A stretch of 64,000 nt of DNA from Stomoxys calcitrans (taxonomy: Eukaryota; Arthropoda; Insecta; Diptera; Muscidae): positions 185,897,424 through 185,961,423 of the forward strand of contig NC_081555.1 of assembly GCF_963082655.1 (NCBI RefSeq), given 5' to 3'. Positions 55,681-64,000 of this stretch are shown here, piece by piece (positions within the stretch are counted from its first letter, which is position 1; each line of letters opens with the position of its first letter). A model generated the notes under the pieces. It searched no databases and was not told the DNA's origin. It worked only from the letters and a program-made list of their open reading frames with translations. Made by a program: the position numbers and the translations under genes.

Positions 55681-56114
55681 TGTCTAATATGGCCCCGATT
55701 TTGCCATATCTGAATTTAGCTGCCATATAGACCGGTCTGCCGATTTAAGGTCTTGGACCCATAAAAAGCGCATTTATTATCCGATTTCGCTGAAATTTGA
55801 CACAACGTATTTCGTTAGGCTCCTTGACATTCGTACCCAGTATGGTCAATATCGGCTATTTGGTTTGGCGCTGTCATATAGACCGATTTCCCATTTATGT
55901 CTAATATGGCCCCGATTTTGCCATATCTGAATTTAGCTACCATATAGACCGGTCTGCCTATTTAAGGTCTTGGACCCATAAAAAGCGCATTTATTATCCG
56001 ATTTCGCTGAAATTTGACACAACGTATTTCGTTAGGCTCCTTGACATTCGTACCCAGTATGGTCAATATCGGCTATTTGGTTTGGCGCTGTCATATAGAC
56101 CGATTTCCCATTTA
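55681..56114 (+). repeat. 217-bp tandem duplication
   Basis: The unit starting 'tgtctaatatggccccgatt' at 55681 repeats from 55898. I see two differences over the unit (gctgcc/gctacc and gccgat/gcctat). It is much more similar than the neighbouring units, so the duplication is recent. Confidence 0.95.
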
Positions 56115-56452
56115 AGGTCTTAGGCCCATAAAACGCGCGTTAATTATATGATTTCACTTAAATTTGGTACAGTGCCCCATGCTAGGATTATCGAAATACG
56201 TGCTCTATATGATTCCGGTAGGTTTATATTTGGATATAGCTGCTATAAAGACAAATATTCTGTTTTACAAACTTAAACAGCGAATTTTCGACGACCGTGC
56301 CGAGTTTCGTCTAGCTGCAATTGGTTCATAAATGATGCATTTTTCAACGGAAAATGGCGAAAAGTTTTTAACATATATACCCGATGTGGTGGGTTCGGCC
56401 CGGTCGAACTTAATGTCTTTTTACTTGTTATTTATTTATAAGTAGGCCAACA

Positions 56453-56633
56453 AAGCGATAGGTTAGCATGAACGCCTAGATTCGTATGGTGACGAAAAAA
56501 AGCTCAGCGGTGGTCTTTCCCACCAAATGCTGGCAACTTTTGTAAGGTACTATACCATGCGTAGAAATAAGCCACTTAAAAACTACCCCAAAAGAGGTAT
56601 CGCACTGTGGCGCCCCGTTCAGAATCGGCTTAA
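56453..56633 (+). repeat. Muscid tRNA-SINE, diverged copy
   Basis: 'gcgataggttagcatgaacg', 'cctagattcgtatggtgacg' (B box), 'agctcagcggtggtctttcc', 'aatgctggcaacttttgtaa' and 'ccaaaagaggtatcgcactg'. A stretch of the tRNA-like head is deleted. Confidence 0.8.
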
Positions 56634-56801
56634 TGGTATACTAACCCAAAAAGAACTTAATCTTATATACACTTGTGCTAGTTTTCATTGATAAAAATAT
56701 TGTAATGGTAAAATTTTGTATCAAATATATATCAATGTATACAGCAGTATTTTTAAATAATTACAAACTGTAATTTAATGCAAATATTTTTTTAGCATTT
56801 G

Positions 56802-57860
56802 TATACCCTCCACCATAGGATGGGGGTATAATAATTTCGTCATTCTGTTTGTAACACCTCGAAATATACGTCAGAGACTCCATAAAGTATATATATTCTT
56901 GATCGTCATGTCACTTTAAGTCGACCTAGCCATGTCCGTCCGTCCGTCTGTCTGTCGAAAGCAAGCCAACTTTCAAAGGAGTAAAGCTTGCCGCTTGAAA
57001 TTTTACACAAGTACTTCTTATAGGTGTAGGTCGGTTGGGATTGTAAATGGGTCAAATCGGTCCATGTTTTGATATAGCTGTCATATAAACCGATCTTGGG
57101 TCTTGTTTTCTTGAGCCTGTAGAGGACGCAATACTCATCCGATTTGACTGAAATTTTGCACATGGTCTTTTGGTATCACTTCCAACTGTGTAAAGTATGA
57201 TTCAAATCGGTTCATAATCTGGTATAGCTGTCATATAAACCGATCTTGGATCTTGACTTCTTGAGCCAATAGAGCGCGCGATTCTCATCCGATTTGGCTG
57301 CAATTTTGCATGAGGTGTTCTGTTATGACTTCCAATACTGTGCTAAGTATGGCGCAAATCAGTACATAAACTGATACAGCTGCCATATAAACCGATCTTG
57401 GGTCTTGACTTCTTGAGCCTCCAGAGGGCGCAATTCTCATCCGATTTGGCACAAATTTTGTACAACGCTTCTCTCATGACCTTCAACATACGTATTTAAT
57501 ATGGTCTGGATCGATCAATAGCTTGATACAGCTCCCATATGAACCTATCTATATAATCTGATTTCACTGAAATTTGACACAGTGACTAATGTTACGCTTT
57601 TCGACATCCGTGTCGTATATGTTTCAGATCGGGTTTTAGAGATAGCTAGTTAAAAAACCAATATTTTGTTATACACAATTGAACAATGACTTGTACTTGT
57701 TAGTATTTGGTCCAAATTGGATCATATTTCGATATAGCTGTTATGTGGCATAAGGTATGCATTTTTTACCGGATTTCGACGAAAGGTGGTTCACATATAT
57801 ATCCGAGGTGGTGGGTATCCATAGTTCGACCGGCCGAACTTAACGCCTTTTTACTTGTTT
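56802..57860 (+). repeat. Dispersed repeat class A, full but diverged copy
   Basis: It runs from 'tataccctccaccataggat' through 'tatatattcttgatcgtcat', 'gtccgtccgtccgtctgtct' and unit starts at about 57071, 57221, 57373 and 57525 (150-152 bp steps) to 'ggtggtgggtatcc', 'gttcgaccggccgaactt' and 'cctttttacttgtt'. It cuts off the SANT-like exon that follows on the minus strand. Confidence 0.88.
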
Positions 57861-57861
57861 C

Positions 57862-58034
57862 ATTTAGACACATCTTAAGTTGGAGGACATGCCGCATTAA
57901 GTTGTCCGCTTAATTCCTTCCAAAGCTTTTCCACACCAATCTTGTCCTCTTTAACAAATGTTTTTGCAATATCTTGATGATTTCGAATAAATTTAAGCAA
58001 AATGTTGTCTTGCATGTTGTTCTTGCGCTTTCCC
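57862..58034 (-). pseudogene. SANT/Myb-like DNA-binding exon relic
   Basis: The minus strand has a good 3' splice site ('tttgttatttttgcag' ending at 58035) followed by an open reading GKRKNNMQDNILLKFIRNHQ DIAKTFVKEDKIGVEKLWKELSGQLNAACPPT (split by a gap here), then a stop where K is expected and DVSK. Pattern and length fit the N-terminal SANT/Myb-like domain of Harbinger-type or zeste-like insect proteins (F....P.IA.....G...LW..L...LN..GPP). A class A repeat interrupts it after DVSK. Whether it came from a transposon or a retroposed host gene cannot be decided from this fragment. Confidence 0.6.
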
Positions 58035-58044
58035 CTGCAAAAAT

Positions 58045-58924
58045 AACAAAGAAATTTGTTTTGTTTTTTGCTTAAAATATATAAATTAAATACTTATATT
58101 AAATACTTACAATGTAATGATTTTTTATGTTTATTTATTTCAAATACCTTAATTCTATTTATACTACAATAAACAATAGTTTGGATAAATCTTATTATAC
58201 AATGACACCCAGCAGGTGTTTTCTAGTATATTTTATATTATTATAAAACTATTATTAATATAATAAGGTAGTATTGTTGTTCACCTATGAATTATTTAAA
58301 CAATATTTTGGTAATGAAAAAATTTAAAAAATATTACATGGACTATTTCTATGTATAAAAAGGATCGTAAGGTCAGGTAAAAGAGACATTCATTGTTGCG
58401 TTAGCCACTGATATTTACCATTATTTATACTTGCTGCAATCTCTTTGTCTACATCTGGCATTTATATTTCAAATCTAGCATTATTCCAATCCGTCCTGTT
58501 GTAGTTAACAGATTTTTCATTGGCCCTTCTATATACATGATAGAAGATAGGTATGTCTTGTGTACTTTTTGCATAAAATGTTTATTATCCAGAAACTCAA
58601 ACGATTCTGGGGGGACAATGCCGTTTAGAATTGATTTTTTAATATACATTATGTCAGCGTGGTATGGAGCCATTATTAGATTATATTCTGTACTTTCGCA
58701 ACATCGATATTTTGGTTTTCTATTGGAGAACAAAGTAGGCTATGAAAACTACAATTTCCTATAAGTTCATGATTATGCTTTTAACTTGCAGTTAGTTCAT
58801 TTTTCTTTCACTTGTATTTATAAAAAACGGGACTGCACAAAAACACATATTTTGTATAAATACTAAATAAATAATTAATTAATTGTCAAAAAAAAACTTA
58901 ATCTAGTAACACAGAACGTATTAC
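58045..58924. other. Spacer with an unassigned 94-codon minus frame
   Basis: AT-rich. The frame at 58449-58733 (-) contains MAPYHADIMYIKKSILNGIV and TTTGRIGIMLDLKYKC. It has balanced composition but no family that I recognise. It could be a further exon of the SANT-containing gene relic or a chance frame. Confidence 0.4.
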
Positions 58925-59525
58925 ACTTTAAGCGATTGCAACCGAGTATTGTAGTTTGGTGTTGTCTTTGTCCTCTTTGGTGTGGTTTGACATCTGCATT
59001 CTCTCTTGAATCCGTAGGCTTTCCAATGTATATCGTTTGTTTTCAACCCTCTCTTTGTCCAGTGTTTTGACGTTCTTCAAATCCGCAGTGTGATTGCTCT
59101 CATTTATGTGCTGTGCCAATGCTCTGGTGGCTTTTCCTTTTCTCATACCTGCTTCGTGTTCGCCCATCGTACACGTTATCTTCTTTTTGTTGTCCCCACA
59201 TAAACTTTGTTGCATTTTTCTTTTTCGTTGTCCTTGCAAGTTATTTCGTAAACAACGTTGCTTTCTTTGAGTTGTTCCCTTTTTGTTGCTCGTCTCGCAA
59301 ATATTGTTTTTAATGTTTCGTTAGACTTGTATGCAATTTCAGTGTTCGTTTTTGTTATCGCTTGTTTAAGAGTTCTGTTCTCCGTCAATTTGGGAATAAA
59401 TGGTACACTGAGATAATTTAACTCTTGTCTTTCTGGTCGTATTGAGTTTTCCTGCCTGCTCATTTCGATTATATATTCTACAGTGTCTGCTGGGAAATTA
59501 TTCCATTTTAATATAGTCTTTAGTT
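58925..59525 (-). pseudogene. Penelope-like element, GIY-YIG endonuclease part
   Basis: The minus strand reads LKTILKWNNFPADTVEYII, EMSRQENSIRPERQELNYLS, VPFIPKLTENRTLKQAI, then ESNVVYEITCKDNEKEKCNK VYVGTTKRR, a frameshift, MGEHEAGMRKGKATRALAQH, INESNHTADLKNVKTLDKER and VENKRYTLESLRIQERM. NVVYEITC..KVYVGTT corresponds to the GIY..YIG core of Penelope-like retroelements, followed by the expected EH and LAQH blocks. The RT part is missing: at about 59526 it meets a different repeat. Only one frameshift separates two open pieces (95 and 103 codons), so it is moderately young. Confidence 0.88.
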
Positions 59526-59640
59526 GTTGTTGTAGCAGTGTGTTGTACGCTGAGGCGGCAGCCCTTGTCGATGAAGGACTTCATCGGGTCAAACCGATAC
59601 GTACAACCGGCTGCCATGAGATTTGTTGTAGCCTTTAGTA
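59526..59640. repeat. Dispersed repeat end 'gtagcagtgtgttgtacgct'
   Basis: 'gtagcagtgtgttgtacgct', 'gaggcggcagcccttgtcga' and 'acaaccggctgccatgagat' form a sequence I remember as a common short interspersed repeat of calyptrate flies. Only one copy is in this window, so the call rests on recall. Confidence 0.4.
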
Positions 59641-61689
59641 TTATTGTTTGGTTTTGTTTTATCTGTGCTAAATACAGCTGGCTACAAACCTAAAAATTTG
59701 CGCACCCTTTGTCAAAAATATTTTCTGCCAGATTACGGAATCAAACATTCCGATGGCAAGCAAAACATCTTTTCTGATTCGACCAAAATCGAATTGTAGA
59801 GCCGTGCCAATTCTAAAGTTTTGCTCTTAGACGTCTGGTAAACCGTTCCGCAAACTGGTGCAAACACCACCGATTTGTCTCGTCACAAAGTGTTGGTGCA
59901 ACATAACTGCAGAAAGCTGTACTGCTCGCGTGTGTTTTTTTTCGCTACGGGCATCGCTATTAATTAATGCGCACCATACTTAGCAACAATTCGATATAAC
60001 TATTTGTTTCGAATTTCATTTGGATAATCTCAAAAATATGTTAAAGGCATCGGTTTGTGGGAGTCTTTTAAATGGTAAGCCCAAAACAAAGGCAGGTCTT
60101 TTGTCTTAATTTGCGACATTGTATCTTCACCCATTTGCACATATTTGCAGACATATCCATAGCAAACACCTATACAAATGCTTGTGCGACACGAAATTCC
60201 TCAATGTCATCAAGGGAGCTTGGTTAGAGGCGGCAAAACAATTTAAATCTACCCATGAAACACCCTCACTGGCTGTCAAGTCTTGGATTGGCGGGTGGGG
60301 GAGAGAATCGGAGTATATGAATTTTGCTGGTCTTTTACTGTCAATCTTAATTGCAGCCAGTTAGCTGAGATTTGATGTTGTACAACGGTATGCGGGTTTT
60401 TCGGCAACCGAAAAAGATGAGCAACTCTTAATTGAACCTCAGAGTACTACACTTGGTGCGAGGGGCGTGTGGGGGGGAGGCAGGGGGGAGGGGTTGTCGA
60501 ACAGCCACTGGAAACTTTTTGAAAAATGTTTTGTAATTAAACCGACTACTTTCGGAAACAAACACACTAATGAGCAAAATTTCCTCGTTCGGGCCACCAC
60601 ATGGGGGTTAATTAATTTTGATTTGTGTGAGCATTCAAAGTTAGAAGTGGGTTCCTCACTCATTGCACCACAGTGTAAAACGGCAATTACAGCGACAAAC
60701 ATCCGGCATTTGGGTCTCTTTATGAGACGGCTCCCATTTCGCTCCGCTCCCGTTGGCGAGATGTTGTCAAAGGCTGTGCTGCTCTTTTCTTGTAAATCAT
60801 TGACGCAAAGTCAGTTCACACTGTGATGGACGATGATTGTCTGCCGTCTGCTCTTAGACCATTTATCCTTTTAACAAATCCAGCTGTGTTATTGTCTCTT
60901 CAGACAGAAGAACAGAACGCAAATACAAACACGAAAACACACCACGTTGCAGAGCAACAAGATCAGCCTGAACGGCAAACGAAGATTTAAAAAATTTAAT
61001 TGCTTTTCAAAATGAACCGGCATACAATCGATGGCTGCTGCTCGTCTGTCCATCCCTACGTACTTCCCAACTGATTGACTGATTACCGACTGGTGTTGGT
61101 CGATCCTCAAACAAGCGCAACTTGCTACTTGGGGCTTAAATGTGTGCCGATTTTGCGATCAATTGTTTACGTTTCAGATAATAAATTACAAAAACCTTTT
61201 GTGGCGCTACACAAAGCATACAAATCACATGGATTTTCGACAAATTGTCAGAACAATAAAACTAAGCGGTACACAAAATGCTTTGTGGAACGGCCAAAGC
61301 AGCTGGATGGGATTTACAATAATTGTTTGTATTGGTTCATCCTAATGAGTAGGATTAAAAATGAAAATGTAAATTTAACTCAAAATGATGGATATGCAGT
61401 CTGCGTTCCCAAGTACAATCTAAAAATTTCCTTCTTTGAAAAAAAAAAAAAACAGAACCAGCGACGAGTTGAATCTTGGGTACATGTTAAAATAAATTAA
61501 TAATAAATATGAGTGTACGTTGTGTACGTTTATACTTGTATACTATAAAGGATATATAGAGAGAGAATATGAGATTCTTCCTTTTTGAATAAGAGATGCT
61601 TTTTATTTTGCACAAGATTATTTAAAAATAAATTCGACTCAGATTTACTGGATCTAGTAGGGGAAGAATAATTATATACTAAAGACAAA
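59641..61689. other. Spacer with unassigned frames
   Basis: No gene was recognised. Frames at 60467-60826 (+, 119 codons), 61075-61500 (+, 141 codons) and 60439-60702 (-, 87) lack motifs. A-run at 61439-61453. Confidence 0.5.
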
Positions 61690-62360
61690 ATTTGACAAAT
61701 TTAAAAAAAAAAAATTAATTTTTCTAAACAAATCTTAATGTGATATTGGTTTAAAGACAAAATTTCAGAGGAACATTATCTAACGACAAAATTTCATTAC
61801 AGTTTTTTTAGAAGCAAAATTTAAATAAATATTTTTTCTAAAAATAAAGATAAAAATTGAATAAAATTTCTTCTAAAGACTAAATTTTAATTAATTTCTT
61901 CAAAGGCCTAAATTTCAGTGAAAAATTCTCTAAAGACAAACTTTTGCTCAGTTTTGGGCTTACCTCGAAATAAATTTAAAGCCAAAATTTCAATAAAAAA
62001 TGTTGTGACTGCTCAATGCAGTGTGCGACACCACATATTGGCTAAATTTTTTAAAAGCCTTTCTATTTTGTTTTTCTATTCTCAAGAAACAACATTAACA
62101 AAACGCATTGGTCTAACCTGGTCCCAATTCCAATAATAAATAGATTTTTTCGGTAAAAATAAAACGTCAAAGAAATTTTGGTTCAACATTTAAATAAAAT
62201 TTTTTTCTAAAGTCTAAATTTCAATGAAATTTTCTGTAAAAAAAATTTTAATGCATATTTTTTCAAAATAAATTTTTTTATTAGGACCAAATTTCAATGA
62301 AATATTGCCTTAAGACAAAATGCGGCTCAGGCCGGAATTATTTTTTCTAAAAAACAAAAT
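61690..62360. repeat. Degenerate AT-rich tandem array
   Basis: Roughly 25-45-bp periodic repeats of 'aaagacaaaatttcaatgaa' / 'attttttctaaag' type run through the whole block with many changes. Single motifs of the same kind occur near 11.06-11.15, 13.92-13.98 and 29.74-29.88 kb. No coding function. Confidence 0.7.
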
Positions 62361-62604
62361 TTTTGTTACGCAATTAAATGTTTATTTCAATTAAATACAA
62401 TTAAATTTAGTACAATAGCATTATGCACTGAAATAGGCATAATTGAGGCAAGCTGGCGGTTATGACAAGAACCTAAAATTAATATTTACATTTCCGGAAT
62501 TAATGAAAGTTAGTACAAAAAGATTAAACTAAATTGCAGTGTCAATGTCACACCAAGCCATTAACGACGAATGGGTACTCTCAACCAAATCTGTTATTCA
62601 AAAA
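62361..62604. other. Spacer
   Basis: Nothing recognised. Confidence 0.5.
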
Positions 62605-63212
62605 AACAAAAATGTTTGCTAAAGCAGCAGTTTTTGTCTGCTAAAAATGGGAAAGCAAACTTTACTGCTGTTTCAGCAAACATTGGGCTGCTGTATTAAG
62701 TACAAAAATCTGTTAAAAAATATTTATGCCAATTTTAATGTTTGCCTGTTACTTGTTGTGGTTACTTTAAGCATTTTTGTTAGAAAATATGATTTTTATT
62801 TTGTTGGAAGAGATGATTATAATTTGTGGAATGTTACTGTAAAGAAGCTACCTGATCCATCCATTGGTATACATTTCGAAATGTGGCTGAGCTCGCTCTA
62901 CTGCTCTAATAGTGAGCATATGACTGGCATGGCCTTTTGTATCTAAATTTAAAGAAATAAGATTATGGAAAGTATACATTCAGTGGTGATTATAAACATC
63001 CACTGAAACACATATTTATATTTGTATTTTATTTTTTTTTTTTTTTCTTTTAACATCCCCTCCATAATTAAGCAGCAGTAATTTTCAACAAACAACAGAC
63101 TTTTCAGCAGTAAGCCTGCTGCTCTGAAATTGCAGTACTGCTGCAACAATAGCAGCAAAATGAACTACTAATATTCAGCAGACAGTGTTTGCTATATTAA
63201 ACAAACATTTTG
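62605..63212. mobile_element. MITE-like element with GCTG/CAGC-rich ends, copy 2
   Basis: It matches the copy at 26917-27556 end to end: 'aatgtttgctaaagcagcag', 'actgctgtttcagcaaacat', 'gtaaagaagctacctgatcc', 'ggtatacatttcgaaatgtg', 'aaagtatacattcagtggtg', 'agcctgctgctctgaaattg' and 'cagcagacagtgtttgct'. It carries a 99-codon chance frame without motifs. Confidence 0.75.
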
Positions 63213-64000
63213 ATATGGGTGTAGAAAAATACCCATACATCCAATAACTCTAACACGGGTTAGGAAAGTGGTTTCTCAATAAAATTAGGAATGGCGTAAA
63301 TTGGACGAATGAAATATTTTTAAAATATTTTCCTCATATATGGTCGTGTTTTGGGGGAAAATTGGCTTGCCGAAAGTCGAACATTTTTCATAGTTAAATA
63401 ATTCATAATTCTTGGGTGTTAAATTTATGGAAAACCTTTTTAATATCCTGTTGGATTTAGTAGATTATATATTAAAACATAAATTTATGGTACCACTCGA
63501 TTTTAATAGAATACGAAGGGGATCTTAGCGGCATCATTCAATCAGAATGAAGATGGATCTTTGTAATAATTGGCCAAAATTTGTTTGGAAATATTTAACA
63601 TTAATGCATAGTTGCTTAAAGTTTTCGGTTTGTTTGCGTAAAATTTTGTGGAAATGAAAGATATTTAAAAGTCAAGCCCCACCCATAAAATCCTGGCTGC
63701 GTGGGAAGGCAAATCCTAGTGACGAAATAGCAATTCTTCCGACAAAATACTTTTCCTTACGAATTACAAGGAATCAACAAAGTTTTTACATTCAAAAATA
63801 AACCTATAAACTTTCTTCAGAATATGAACACTGCCTCTCAAATTTGATCAAATAGCCGTTTATTATAATTTTTATTATTTTTTAGCAGTTGTATCATACA
63901 TTAAATATAAATCTAATCTTAATTGTTCAGTTATAAATATGTCATTAAAATCTAAGCAGTTCAACTTTTCAACCATTTCATTCTAATGTTTGTGTATAGT
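63213..64000. other. Spacer; piece shared with 25.0 kb
   Basis: 'gggttaggaaagtggtttct' and 'ggaatggcgtaaattggacg' resemble 24993-25045. The remainder is AT-rich with no gene recognised. Confidence 0.45.

Larger units (their letters stand above)
54918..56429 (+). repeat. Dispersed repeat class A-like (variant D), interrupted
   Basis: Start boxes 'tatatatacattcttgatag' and 'cgcccgtccctctttctgta' are followed by units with 'catatagaccggtctgcc' and 'gatttcgctgaaatttgaca', and the end has 'ggttcggcccggtcgaactt' and 'ctttttacttgtt'. It shares the class A architecture but its units differ in sequence. A LINE 3' end is inserted at about 55196-55597, and a 217-bp segment is duplicated in tandem. Confidence 0.8.

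Noticed and set aside
61075..61500. 141-codon plus frame
   Set aside because: No motif; ends in a poly-lysine stretch from an A-run; overlaps another frame.

Overview
This 64 kb window looks like intergenic or intronic DNA from a calyptrate (muscoid) fly; a Stomoxys- or Musca-like muscid fits best. The evidence is the repeat content: a dispersed repeat carrying the 'gatatagctgccatataaaccgatc' and 'ttcttgatcgtc' motifs, muscid-style tRNA-derived SINEs, LOA/I-like LINEs, mariner and mariner-like DNA elements, and very AT-rich spacer. I found no host protein-coding gene that I can support. Nearly every recognisable protein fragment is a transposon relic, and the longer unassigned frames lack family motifs.

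Layout. 1-3.7 kb: a LINE (RT plus RNase H) split by a pogo/Tigger-like insertion that itself holds a dispersed repeat. 4.9-9.5 kb: a SINE, several dispersed repeats and an exact 224-bp tandem duplication. 10.8-15.3 kb: an accggtt-rich repeat, a mariner-like element (MLE) interrupted by a class A repeat, and a mariner with an open catalytic frame. 18.3-21.2 kb: a transposase-like relic, a LINE 3' end and a class B repeat. 24.4-27.6 kb: repeat remnants, a (TA)57 microsatellite, a Helitron 3' end and a MITE-like copy. 28.9-33.2 kb: LINE pieces of at least two kinds, a piggyBac transposase pseudogene cut by a SINE, and a SINE with a 9-bp target duplication. 35-46 kb is the richest stretch: a class B repeat, a solo mariner end, an MLE transposase relic, a fold-back MLE derivative, a class A repeat with a mariner inside, a complete non-autonomous Helitron, and a second MLE with a class A repeat inside. 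48-60 kb: two Penelope-like endonuclease fragments, SINEs, further class A copies (one holding a LINE 3' end and a 217-bp tandem duplication) and a SANT/Myb-like exon relic. 61.7-64 kb: a degenerate AT-rich array and a second MITE-like copy. The blocks between these carry only ordinary AT-rich or mixed-composition sequence.

The best candidate for something not yet properly described is the class A/B/C dispersed repeat group. Class A starts with TATACCC..GGGTATA, ends with an inverted copy of that start, a TTCGGCC/GGCCGAA palindrome and a cgcttttacttgtt tail, and contains tandem units of 153 bp. Two copies differ by one unit, and one copy serves as the empty site for a mariner insertion in the other. 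I see no protein that would mobilise it.
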